Shown here: positions 1 through 7,482 of the stretch, piece after piece
Layout: the number at the start of each line of letters is the position of its first letter
How positions within the stretch are numbered: position 1 is the first letter of the stretch
Source: an uncultured Rhodovulum sp.
Lineage (GTDB): Bacteria; Pseudomonadota; Alphaproteobacteria; Rhodobacterales; Rhodobacteraceae
DNA length: 14,783 bases
Direction of reading: 5' to 3'
Assembly (NCBI GenBank): GCA_946221765.1
Contig: CAMIMK010000042.1
Coordinates: 1 to 14,783, forward strand
Notes under the pieces: model-generated
Told to the model about the DNA's origin: nothing
Database searches by the model: none
Seen by the model: only the letters and a program-made list of their open reading frames with translations
Program-made: the position numbers and the translations under genes

Positions 1-40
1 TCGGGGATACTGGCGGGAAGGATCGACGCACCGGGGCGCG

Positions 41-72
41 AAAAGCCCCCCGGACCGACCCGTCCGGGGGGC
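41..72 (-). terminator. Rho-independent terminator of argDF
   Basis: The arms GCCCCCCGGAC (45-55) and GTCCGGGGGGC (62-72) pair perfectly over 11 bp around a 6-base loop. Read on the minus strand, the stem is followed by TTTT (44-41). It lies 12 bases beyond the argF stop codon, so it most likely ends the argD-argF transcript. Confidence 0.88.
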
Positions 73-83
73 CAGACAGGCTC

Positions 84-1010
84 TCAGGCCCGCAGGCACC
101 AGCGCAGGATCGCCTTTTGGACGTGCAGCCGGTTCTCGGCCTCGTCGAAGACCACGGACTGCGGGCCGTCCATCACGCGGTTGGTGACCTCCTCGCCCCG
201 GTGCGCCGGCAGACAGTGCATGAAGAGCGCATCCTTGCGCGCCCTGCCCATCAGCTTGGCATCCACCTGATAGGGGCGGAGCTGGCTGTAGCGCCGCTCG
301 CGCGCGGACTGCGGATCGTGCATCGACAGCCAGGTGTCGGTGACGATCAGGTCCGCGCCGTCCACGGCCAGCAGCGGGTCGCGCTCGATCGCCACCTTCG
401 CGCCGCGGCTGCGGGCGAAAGCCACGGCGGCCGGGCTCGGGTCGAGCGCCTCGGGGCCGGTGAAGGTCAGGTCGAAGCCGAACTGGCCCGCGGCATGCAG
501 GAACGAGGCGCAGACATTGTTGCCATCCCCGGACCAGACCACCTTCCGGCCGGCGATCGGGCCGCGATGCTCCTCATAGGTCATCACGTCGGCCATGATC
601 TGGCAGGGATGGCTCGCATCGGTCAGCCCGTTGATGACCGGCACCGTGGCATGGTCGGCCAACTCCTGCAGCGTCGAGGGATCGAAGGTGCGGATCATGA
701 TCAGGTCGACATAGCGCGACAGGACCCGGGCGGTGTCGGCGATGGTCTCGCCATGGCCGAGCTGCATCTCGGCCCCCGACAGCACGAGGGTCTCGCCGCC
801 AAGCTGGCGGACGCCAACGTCGAAGCTCACCCGGGTGCGGGTCGAGGGCTTCTCGAAGATGAGCGCCACCATTCGGCCCGCCAGGGGCGCACCGGCATCC
901 GGCACCGCCCGGCCCCAGCCGGCCCGGGCGTCCTTCATCGCCCGCGCCGAGGCGATGATCCCCTTCAGCTCGTCGGCGGACGTGGTGTGGAGGTCGAGGA
1001 AATGCCTCAT
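84..1010 (-). CDS. argF: Ornithine carbamoyltransferase
   Basis: This enzyme condenses carbamoyl phosphate with L-ornithine to give L-citrulline in cytosolic arginine biosynthesis. The 308-residue length is normal for the family. Visible signatures are the carbamoyl-phosphate loop STRTR (56-60), HPCQ (134-137), DGNN (162-165), the ornithine-side motif DTWLSM (225-230) and HCLPAHRGEEV (265-275) with its catalytic Cys266. The ATG at 1010-1008 overlaps the argD stop codon as ATGA, so the two genes are translationally coupled in one operon and argF is the distal gene. Nothing is truncated, and a strong terminator follows directly. The complete motif set makes the assignment secure. A catabolic (arcB-like) role is less likely because the gene is paired with argD. 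Confidence 0.97.
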   Translation of the reverse strand: MRHFLDLHTTSADELKGIIASARAMKDARAGWGRAVPDAGAPLAGRMVALIFEKPSTRTRVSFDVGVRQLGGETLVLSGAEMQLGHGETIADTARVLSRYVDLIMIRTFDPSTLQELADHATVPVINGLTDASHPCQIMADVMTYEEHRGPIAGRKVVWSGDGNNVCASFLHAAGQFGFDLTFTGPEALDPSPAAVAFARSRGAKVAIERDPLLAVDGADLIVTDTWLSMHDPQSARERRYSQLRPYQVDAKLMGRARKDALFMHCLPAHRGEEVTNRVMDGPQSVVFDEAENRLHVQKAILRWCLRA

Positions 1011-2209
1011 GCCGCCCCCCCGTCCGCCGGTGCCTGTGCTGCCTCCAGCGCCACGGCCACGGCCTCCAGGCGCCGCAGGCCCTCGTCGATGTCGGCGTCC
1101 GGGATGTTGAGGGCCGGCAGCAGGCGGATCACGTTGTCGCCCCCCGGCACCGTCAGCAGCCGCACGTCATAGCCGGCGCGGACCACGTCGACATTCGGGA
1201 CCCGGCAGCCGAGGCCGAGCATCAGCCCCTGCCCGCGGACTTCGGTGAAGATGGCGGGATGCGCGGCCACGAGCCCCTCCAGCCCCTGGCGGAACCGGCC
1301 GGCCGCCCGGCTGACGCCGTCGAGGAAGCCGGGCTCGGCCACGATCTCCATCACCGCCGCGCCCACGGCGCAGCCGAGGGGGTTGCCGCCATAGGTCGAG
1401 CCATGGGTGCCGACCACCATGCCGGCGGCCGCCGCCTCGGTCGCGAGGCAGGCCCCGAGCGGGAAGCCGCCGCCGATGCCCTTGGCCACCGCCATGATGT
1501 CCGGCGCGATTCCCGCCCATTCATGCGCGAAGAGCCGGCCGGTGCGGCCCATGCCGCACTGGATCTCGTCGAGGATGAGGAGGATGCCCTCGGCATCGCA
1601 GAGCGCGCGGATTTCCCGCAGCGTCGCCTCCGGGAAGGGACGGATGCCGCCCTCGCCCTGCACCGGCTCCAGAAGGATCGCCGCCGTTTCCGGCCCGACG
1701 GCCGCCTTCAGCGCCGCCATGTCGCCGAAGGGCAGGTGGTCGAATCCCGGCAGCAGCGGCCCGAAGCCCTTGGTCAGCTTGTCGCCGCCCGCGGCCGAGA
1801 TGGTCGCGATCGTCCGCCCGTGGAACGAGCTCTCGAAGGTGAGGATCCGATGCCGCTCCGGCGCGCCCTTGGCCGAGAAATGCTTGCGCGCCATCTTGAT
1901 CGCGCATTCGACGGCCTCCGCCCCCGAGTTGGTGAAGAACACCGTGTCGGCGAAGGTGGCGGCGACCAGAAGCTCCGCCAGATGCTCCTGGTTCGGCACC
2001 CGGTAGAGGTTGGAGGTGTGCCACAGGCGTCGGGCCTGCCCTTCCAGCGCGGCGACGAGGGCGGGGTGCGCATGGCCGAGGACATTGACGGCGATGCCGC
2101 CGCCCAGGTCCAGGTAGCGCTCCCCGCCCGCCTCGATCAGCCAGGAGCCCGCGCCTTCCATGAAGGAAAGCGGAGCCCGCGCATAGGTCGGGAGGACAGG
2201 CGAGATCAC
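1007..2209 (-). CDS. argD: Acetylornithine aminotransferase (class III, PLP)
   Basis: This PLP enzyme transfers an amino group from glutamate to N-acetylglutamate semialdehyde to form N-acetylornithine. In many bacteria it also serves as the succinyldiaminopimelate aminotransferase. From the start chosen here the protein has 400 residues. Seen are the phosphate-binding SGAEA (95-99), FHGRT (129-133), EPVQGEGG (181-188), LDEIQ with Asp214 and Glu215, the PLP lysine in AVAKGIGGG (Lys243) and THGSTYGGNP (268-277). The start is the GTG at 2209-2207, because GGAG (2221-2218) sits 8 bases upstream and the resulting N-terminus (ISPVLPTYARAPL) is typical of alphaproteobacterial ArgD. An in-frame upstream extension to 2296 would add 29 Arg-rich residues unlike the family. 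It is the first gene of the argDF operon. Confidence 0.95.
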   Translation of the reverse strand: MISPVLPTYARAPLSFMEGAGSWLIEAGGERYLDLGGGIAVNVLGHAHPALVAALEGQARRLWHTSNLYRVPNQEHLAELLVAATFADTVFFTNSGAEAVECAIKMARKHFSAKGAPERHRILTFESSFHGRTIATISAAGGDKLTKGFGPLLPGFDHLPFGDMAALKAAVGPETAAILLEPVQGEGGIRPFPEATLREIRALCDAEGILLILDEIQCGMGRTGRLFAHEWAGIAPDIMAVAKGIGGGFPLGACLATEAAAAGMVVGTHGSTYGGNPLGCAVGAAVMEIVAEPGFLDGVSRAAGRFRQGLEGLVAAHPAIFTEVRGQGLMLGLGCRVPNVDVVRAGYDVRLLTVPGGDNVIRLLPALNIPDADIDEGLRRLEAVAVALEAAQAPADGGAA

Positions 2210-2592
2210 GGGAACCACTCCAGTTTCGGCCGCTCCAAAACGAAAAGGCCCCACGGGCGGCCGCCGCCGTGAGGCAAGGCGCGCCTTGTGCCGCAAGCGC
2301 GCCGGCGAGTCAATTCCGATGGCCCGGGGAAGCCTGCGGATCCCGCGGCGATCGGCCCGGCTGCGGCTGTCGAGGGAAGCACCGGCCTCAAGCTCCCCGG
2401 TTCCCGGGGAGCCATCGGCCGGCGCGGACGTCGGGCCGCCGTTGCGGCCCTCCTGCAGCGGAGCGGCCCCTCGGGGCCGCGATCCCGGTTTCTCCCCGCC
2501 TGTTGGCGGGGCCCCCGTCCTGCCCGATAGGGTTTCTGCCAGTATGAATACCGGAAGGGGCGCGCTCCCCGGCCGGTGTTCCGCCCATTGGA
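2210..2592. other. Spacer upstream of argD holding three GC hairpins
   Basis: No credible gene lies in these 383 bases. Three perfect inverted repeats are present: GCTCCCCGG/CCGGGGAGC (2392-2412, 3-base loop), GCGGCCCC/GGGGCCGC (2463-2480, 2-base loop) and CCCCGCC/GGCGGGG (2494-2511, TGTT loop). None has a T-run on either strand. They lie downstream of the SBF-like transporter and upstream of argD, both on the minus strand. They may help end transcription or stabilise the 3' end of the transporter mRNA. No convincing argD promoter could be picked out. Confidence 0.5.
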
Positions 2593-3603
2593 TCAGCTCT
2601 TGCCGGGGGCGGCCTGTGGAACGGGGCTTGCCGTTTCGGTGGCGGCGGTCGCGGCGAAACGCTGGGCGATGATCGCGCAGACGAAGAGCTGGATCTGGTG
2701 GAACAGCATCAGCGGCAGCACGATCAGCGCCATCGTCTGGCCGGCGAAGAGGATCCCGGCCATCGGGATGCCGGTCGCGAGGCTCTTCTTGGAGCCGCAG
2801 AACAGGATGGCGATCCGATCCTCGCGATCGAAGCCGAGACCCCGGGCAAGGCCCGCCGTGATGCCCATGATGATCCCGAGGAGGAGGCAGCAGAGCAGGA
2901 AGACCCAGAGGAGGTCATGGGCCGAGACCCGCGACCAGACACCCGCCACCATCCCCTCGCTGAAGGCCGAATAGACGACAAGCAGGATGGCGCCCCGGTC
3001 CACCACCGAAGTCAGCGTCTTGTGCCCCGCCAGCCAGCCGCCGATCAGCGGCCGGGCCATCTGGCCGAGCGCGAAAGGCAGCAGGATCTGCAGGGCGATG
3101 TCGAGGATCGAGCCCGCGTTCATCCCGCCCACCACGCCACCCAGAACGAGCGCCGTCAGCAGCGGCGTCAGGATCACGCCGATCAGGTTCGAGATGCTGG
3201 CGCTCGTCAGGGCCGCGGCGACGTTGCCCCGCGCGATCGAGGTGAAGGCGATCGAGGACTGCACGGTGGAGGGCAGGAGGCTCAGGTAGACGAGGCCGGT
3301 CAGCAGGTCGGCCGGCAGCTGGCCGCGCGCCAGCGTCGCGACGCCGAGGCCCACCAGCGGGAAGAGCGCGAAGGTGATGAGGAAGACCGTGCCCTGCAGC
3401 CGCCAGTGCAGCAGTCCGCGCCCGACCGCCGCCGGCGACAGCTTGGCGCCGTAGAGAAAGAAGAGCAGCGCGATCGCCGCCGTCACCACATGGTGGAACA
3501 GGACAGCCCCCTGCCCCCGCACCGGCATGAGCGCGGCCACGCCGACCGTCGCCAGCAGCAGCAGCACATAGGGATCGATCCGAAGACGCCGCAGAAGCTC
3601 CAT
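2593..3603 (-). CDS. SBF-like / YfeH-type membrane transporter
   Basis: This is a 336-residue, very hydrophobic protein with about ten predicted membrane segments. It resembles the SBF-like branch (YfeH group) of the bile acid:sodium symporter superfamily. Family features seen are the N-terminal RIDPYVLLLLATV segment, FFLYGAKLS, the LPSTVQSSIAFTSIARGN region (LPSTVQSS is highly characteristic), SISNLIGV, and CGSKKSLATGIPMA near the C-terminus. The substrate is unknown for most members; a sodium-coupled organic-anion carrier is the family expectation. The start is the ATG at 3603-3601, because GGGAGG lies 4 bases upstream and the preceding in-frame residues look unstructured. The gene is alone on its strand, divergent from the APC permease, and separated from argD by a 383-base spacer. 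Family confidence is high, substrate confidence low. Confidence 0.88.
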   Translation of the reverse strand: MELLRRLRIDPYVLLLLATVGVAALMPVRGQGAVLFHHVVTAAIALLFFLYGAKLSPAAVGRGLLHWRLQGTVFLITFALFPLVGLGVATLARGQLPADLLTGLVYLSLLPSTVQSSIAFTSIARGNVAAALTSASISNLIGVILTPLLTALVLGGVVGGMNAGSILDIALQILLPFALGQMARPLIGGWLAGHKTLTSVVDRGAILLVVYSAFSEGMVAGVWSRVSAHDLLWVFLLCCLLLGIIMGITAGLARGLGFDREDRIAILFCGSKKSLATGIPMAGILFAGQTMALIVLPLMLFHQIQLFVCAIIAQRFAATAATETASPVPQAAPGKS

Positions 3604-3759
3604 CCCGCCTCCCGTCACGGTTGCCACCCGAAGGCCGGGCTGAAAGGCGGGCATGATGGGTCGGAGCGGGGGTCGGGGTCAATGCTCCGCGGCGGGCTTG
3701 ACCGCATCGCGTTCCGTGCCACCATCCCGTCACGAAGGCGTCGGTGCAGGAGGACAGGC
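3604..3759. promoter_or_regulatory. Divergent promoter region, transporter / permease
   Basis: This 156-base spacer separates two divergent genes. On the minus strand, TTGACC (3682-3677) is followed after 18 bases by CATCAT (3658-3653), a plausible sigma-70 promoter for the SBF-like gene giving a leader of about 40 bases. On the plus strand, TTGACC (3698-3703) could be the -35 element for the permease, but no good -10 follows at the right distance. AGGAGG (3748-3753), 6 bases before the ATG at 3760, is a strong ribosome binding site. Confidence 0.4.
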
Positions 3760-5229
3760 ATGAGCACGCTGACCCACGACGTTTCCGCCCCCGATCACCC
3801 GACCGAACTCAACCGGGTGATGGGCCCGAAGCTCCTCCTGCTCTTCATCGTGGGCGACATCCTCGGAACCGGGGTCTATGCGCTGACGGGCACGGTCGCC
3901 GGCGAAGTCGGCGGGGCGGCCTGGGCGCCCTTCCTGCTCGCCTTCGCCGTCGCGACGATCACCGCGCTCTCCTATCTCGAACTTGTCACCCGCTATCCGC
4001 AGGCCGCCGGCGCCGCGCTCTATTGCCACCGCGCCTTCGGCATCCACTTCCTGACCTTCCTCGTCGCCTTCACCGTGATGTGCTCGGGCATCACCTCGGC
4101 CTCGACCGCGTCGAATGCCTTCGCCGGCTTCCTCAACGATGCCTTCGGCCTCGGCTTCGAGGCGGGCGGCTTCGGCATCCTCGCCATTGCGCTCGGCTTC
4201 ATGGCCGTGGTCGCGGCGGTGAACTTCCGGGGCGTGGGCGAGAGCGTCTCGGCCAATGTGGTGCTGACCTGCGTCGAGCTCTCGGGGCTCCTGATGATCA
4301 TCTTCATCGGCTTCTGGGCGATGAGCCAGGGGCGGGCCGATTTCTCCGAGGTGATGGTCTTCCGGTCCTCCGACGAGAAGGGCGCCTTCCTTGCCCTGAC
4401 CGCCGCAACGGCACTCGCCTTCTTCGCCATGGTCGGCTTCGAGGATTCAGTGAACATGGCCGAGGAGGTCAAGGATCCGGTCCGCATCTTCCCGCGGATC
4501 ATGCTGACCGGACTCGGGATCACCGGGGTCATATATGTGCTGGTGTCGATCACCGCGGTGGCGCTCGTTCCCGTCGGGGACCTGACCGACCCGTCGAAGG
4601 GCTCGGCGCTGACGCAGGTGGTGCGCGCCGGCGCCCCGAACCTGCCCTTCGACCGGATCTTTCCCTTCATCGGCATGTTCGCGGTGGCGAATTCCGCCCT
4701 CATCAACATGCTGATGGCGAGCCGGCTTCTCTATGGCCTGTCGCGGCAGGGGGTGCTGCCCCATGCGCTCGGCCGGGTCCACCCGACGCGGCGCACGCCC
4801 TGGGTCGCCATCCTCTTCACCACGGTGCTGGCCTTCGGGCTCATCTGGTTCGTGGTGCGCAATTCGCAGATCCCGGCGGTCAGCCTGCTCGGCGGCACCA
4901 CCGCGCTCCTGCTCCTCTGCGTCTTCACCATCGTCAACGTCTCGCTCCTCGTCCTGCGCCACCAGACTGTCGGGCACGCGCATTTCCGCACCCCGCGCCT
5001 GCTGCCCTGGATCGGCGCCGCCACCTGCGCCTTCCTCGCGGGCCCCTGGGCCCGCAGCGCCGCGCAGATGGAGCAGTACCGCATCGCGGCCTGGCTGCTC
5101 GGGATCGGCCTCGTCCTCTGGGCCCTCACCTGGGGCTGGAACCACACGGTCGGGCGCCACGCCGCGCCGGGCACGCTCGGCCGGCCGGGAAAGCTCGCCG
5201 AACGCCACGGGGATTCGACGCGCAACTGA
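3760..5229 (+). CDS. APC-family amino acid permease
   Basis: This 489-residue integral inner-membrane protein has about 12 hydrophobic segments and belongs to the amino acid-polyamine-organocation superfamily. The unwound first helix GDILGTGVYALTG (32-44) corresponds to the substrate-binding G-x-G motif. VGFEDSVNMAEEVKDP (225-240) is the hallmark of helix 6 and the following loop, and ANSALINMLMASRLLYGLSRQG is the conserved helix 8 region. The protein presumably imports amino acids by proton symport; the substrate cannot be told from sequence. The start is set by a consensus AGGAGG 6 bases before the ATG. The frame stays open far upstream but reads through the divergent spacer and antisense to the neighbour. 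The Ldh2-type gene follows after 91 bases on the same strand, which hints at a joint catabolic role. Confidence 0.92.
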   Translation: MSTLTHDVSAPDHPTELNRVMGPKLLLLFIVGDILGTGVYALTGTVAGEVGGAAWAPFLLAFAVATITALSYLELVTRYPQAAGAALYCHRAFGIHFLTFLVAFTVMCSGITSASTASNAFAGFLNDAFGLGFEAGGFGILAIALGFMAVVAAVNFRGVGESVSANVVLTCVELSGLLMIIFIGFWAMSQGRADFSEVMVFRSSDEKGAFLALTAATALAFFAMVGFEDSVNMAEEVKDPVRIFPRIMLTGLGITGVIYVLVSITAVALVPVGDLTDPSKGSALTQVVRAGAPNLPFDRIFPFIGMFAVANSALINMLMASRLLYGLSRQGVLPHALGRVHPTRRTPWVAILFTTVLAFGLIWFVVRNSQIPAVSLLGGTTALLLLCVFTIVNVSLLVLRHQTVGHAHFRTPRLLPWIGAATCAFLAGPWARSAAQMEQYRIAAWLLGIGLVLWALTWGWNHTVGRHAAPGTLGRPGKLAERHGDSTRN

Positions 5230-5320
5230 CCTCCGCGGCGCGTTGTGAAAGCCGGGATCCGCGGCTACTGCTCGGGCAAGCCGGCCGAACGGACAGGCCG
5301 GCAGCTCCGGGAGAACGGGC

Positions 5321-6378
5321 ATGGCCGCGATCTTTGCATCCCTTGAGGCGCTCGGCACCTTCTGCCGGGACGCCTTCGCCGCCGCAGGAGCCGATGCCGC
5401 GACGGCGGAGGCCGCGACGGCCGCCATGCTCCACGGCACGCGCTTCGGGGTCGACAGCCACGGGGTGCGCCTGCTCGACCACTATGTCCGGGCCCTGGAG
5501 GGGGGCCGCCTGAACAGGGCGCCGGCCCTTCGCCTGACCCGGACCGCCGGCGCGGTCGCGATGCTCGACGCCGATGATGCGCAGGGCGCCCTTGCCGCCT
5601 GCCGCGCGATGGACGGCGCCATGGAGATCGCCCGCGAGATGGGCGTCGGGGCCGTCGGCATCACCGCAGCTCGCATTTCGGCCCCGCAGGCGCCTATGCC
5701 CTGCGGGCCGCGGAGGCCGGGTACATCGGCCTTGCCGTCTGCAATTCCGACAGCCTCGTCCGCCTGCACGACGGCGCCGCCCGGTTCCACGGCACGAATC
5801 CCATCGCGGTCGGCGTGCCCGTGGCCGGGGAAGACCCGTGGCTGCTCGACATGGCGACGAGCGCCATCCCCTTCAACCGCGTGCAGCTCTACGCGAGCGT
5901 CGCCCGGGCCTTGCCCGAGGGCGTCGCCTCGCGCGCGGACGGAACGGACACCACGACCCCTGCCGAGGCCGCCATGCTGGCGCCCCTCGGCGGCGACTAC
6001 GGCTACAAGGGCGCCGCGCTGGCCGGCGTCGCCGAGATCCTGAGTGCGGTCCTGACCGGGATGACGCTCAGCTTCGACCTCGCCCCGATGGCGGGGCCGG
6101 ATTTCGAGACCCCCCGCGGGCTCGGCGCCTTCGTGCTCGCCCTCCGCCCCGAAGCCTTTGTCGAGCGGGCCGTCTTCGAGGCCGGCATGCGCCGCTATCG
6201 CGACAGCCTCCGCGCCTCGCCACCGCGCGGCGACGGCGAGGTCCTGGCGCCGGGGGACCGGGAATGGGCGGTCGCCGCACGCCGGGGCCGCGAAGGCGCG
6301 CCGCTCGACCCCGCGACCATCGCGGCCTTCACCGAGCTCGCGGAGCGGCATGGCCTGCGCCTGCCCTGGGCGTCCTGA
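5321..6378 (+). pseudogene. Ldh2/MDH2-family NAD(P)-dependent oxidoreductase, frameshifted
   Basis: The gene encodes a malate/L-lactate/ureidoglycolate dehydrogenase-type enzyme (Ldh2 or AllD family, not the Rossmann LDH family) that would reduce or oxidise 2-oxo/2-hydroxy or cyclic imino acids in the cytosol. The 5' part runs in one frame from ATG 5321 (GGGAGA 9 bases upstream) and includes the family motif FGVDSHGV (about 42-49). At about 5666 the frame changes: ACC GC is followed by AGC TCG CAT TTC GGC, which encodes the expected SSHFG motif with the catalytic His. The second frame then runs intact to the TGA at 6376-6378, with HGTNPIA, LLDMATS and GGDYGYKGAAL typical of the family. Adding one base would give a normal protein of about 352 residues. 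There is no other damage, so either a recent mutation or a sequence error is possible. As written, the first-frame product would run on without homology to 6043. Confidence 0.85.
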
Positions 6379-6580
6379 CGCGGGCCCGGGCACCCCGGGC
6401 AGGACCATGCGGCGCGGTTTTCGAAGCCCTCGAGATCGCCTGCCGCCGGATTTCCGGACAGACCGTTAGGCAGGGGGTACGGAATCGCCCGGAAATCCGC
6501 ATCATTCTTGCGCAGGCCTGAAACTTTCTTGCGGCCGGAGGCCCTGAGGGATATTCCCTGCTCCGAAGGAGACGTGCCCC
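6379..6580 (+). promoter_or_regulatory. lrp-type gene upstream region with paired repeats
   Basis: This 202-base spacer precedes the Lrp/AsnC gene. It contains a perfect 11-bp inverted repeat, CGGATTTCCGG (6447-6457) and CCGGAAATCCG (6489-6499), with centres 42 bases apart. It also contains an 8-base direct repeat TTCTTGCG at 6505-6512 and 6526-6533, in register 21 bases apart. Both spacings are whole multiples of the helical repeat, as expected for a multimeric regulator bound on one face. Autoregulation by the adjacent Lrp-type protein is the obvious guess but is inference. AAGGAG (6566-6571) lies 9 bases before the ATG. Confidence 0.45.
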
Positions 6581-7084
6581 ATGTCCTCAGCCAAGCTCGA
6601 CCCCATCGACCGGCAGATCCTTGCGGAACTGCAGGCGGACGGCAGGATGACCAATGTGGAGCTGTCACGCCGTGTCGGCATCTCCGCCCCGCCCTGCCTG
6701 CGACGGGTGCGTGCACTGGAAACCTCGGGCCTGATCCAGGGCTACCATGCCTCGGTCAACGCCCGTGAACTCGGCTTCGAGGTGCAGGTCTTCGCCATGG
6801 TCGGCCTCTCCAGCCAGGCCGAGCGCGACCTCTCGGCCTTCGAGGCCCGCTGCCGCGACTGGCCGCTCGTCCGCGAATGCCACATGCTGAACGGCGAGAT
6901 CGACTTCATCCTGAAATGCGTGGCGCCCGATCTCTCGACCTTCCAGGCCTTCCTCACCGAGGAACTGACCGCGGCGGCGAATGTGGCGAGCGTGAAGACG
7001 AGCCTCGTCATCCGCTGCGCCAAGGACGACCCCGCTGTCCCCTTCGACGTCTACGAGGCCCGCGCCCGCGCCCGGGCGGACTGA
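6581..7084 (+). CDS. Lrp/AsnC-family transcriptional regulator
   Basis: This 167-residue cytosolic DNA-binding protein has the standard two-domain layout. An N-terminal winged helix-turn-helix (about 6-65) contains LDPIDRQIL, GRMTNVELSRRVGIS and PPCLRRVRALE. A C-terminal RAM ligand-binding domain (about 70-155) contains VRECHMLNGEIDFILKC, the usual G-x-x-D-(Y/F) signature in the form GEIDF. Such proteins bind amino acids and form dimers to octamers. The RBS AAGGAG and ATG are unambiguous. It sits after the APC permease and Ldh2-type gene and before the ribitol operon, all on one strand, so it could control either group or itself. The upstream repeats favour autoregulation. The sequence is close to a conserved alphaproteobacterial Lrp subgroup, but the ligand is not evident. 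Confidence 0.93.
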   Translation: MSSAKLDPIDRQILAELQADGRMTNVELSRRVGISAPPCLRRVRALETSGLIQGYHASVNARELGFEVQVFAMVGLSSQAERDLSAFEARCRDWPLVRECHMLNGEIDFILKCVAPDLSTFQAFLTEELTAAANVASVKTSLVIRCAKDDPAVPFDVYEARARARAD

Positions 7085-7482
7085 GCCAGCCCCCCTTCCG
7101 CCCGAAGGCCGTCGGTCCCGCCGCCTGCACTGCGCGGGGCGCGGGTGACGGCACCCTCCCGAGAATTCTTCAAAAAGTATGACGGGAAGACCGTCGCCGC
7201 TGTGGCGTCCTCCGGCAGCCGCGACTAAGCTCGGCTCCGGCGGGAGCAGGCTGCGCGCCAGATGCAGCATCCCGCCGCCGACCGGGCCGGACCCGGACGT
7301 GGGGAGGATATGGATGACGCGCGGCCCGTTGCCCGAAGGGAGTCCGGTTGTTCCTTCGGGACACCCCCGCACCGCAGCTGGCCTCCTGCCCCTGTCCGCC
7401 CCCCGGAAACCGCTTCACCTGCCCCAAGGAACCAGCACGGATACGCCGGGCCCCGAGCACCGGCGACACATCGGAGGACCCC
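7085..7482 (+). promoter_or_regulatory. Leader region of the ribitol operon
   Basis: No gene is supported in these 398 bases. An unusually AT-rich island (7161-7182) contains AGAATTCT and AAAAAGTATGA and may mark the promoter or operator. A hairpin with arms CCCGAAGGGA (7332-7341) and TTCCTTCGGG (7351-7360) forms a 10-bp stem with one G-U pair and a 9-base loop, and would lie in a 5' leader if transcription begins near the AT-rich patch. No T-run follows it. GGAGG (7473-7477), 5 bases before ATG 7483, is the ribosome binding site of the binding-protein gene. Confidence 0.4.

Noticed and set aside
1..40. Possible end of a neighbouring gene (hslO often follows argF in related bacteria)
   Set aside because: Only 40 bases precede the terminator and no recognisable coding sequence can be read in them.
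117..2272. Long plus-strand frames opposite argF and argD
   Set aside because: Both opposite genes have full sets of family motifs and a terminator. The plus-strand products are His/Arg/Gly-rich and unlike any family.
2206..2415. A 69-codon minus-strand frame overlapping the argD start, considered as an attenuator leader peptide
   Set aside because: It has no enrichment of arginine in tandem, no convincing ribosome site, and would overlap the argD start in another frame.
2392..2511. Hairpin cluster considered as a REP-type or mobile repeat family
   Set aside because: The three stems differ in sequence from each other and from hairpins elsewhere in the window, so no repeat family can be shown from this window alone.
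2698..3759. Upstream extension of the APC permease by 354 residues in the same frame
   Set aside because: The extension is charged low-complexity sequence antisense to the SBF-like transporter. A consensus ribosome site and the family N-terminus place the start at 3760.
5660..5672. Programmed ribosomal frameshifting in the Ldh2-type gene (and at 7945-7952 in the binding-protein gene)
   Set aside because: A -1 shift would restore both frames, but there is no slippery heptamer at either site, and these families are not known to use recoding.
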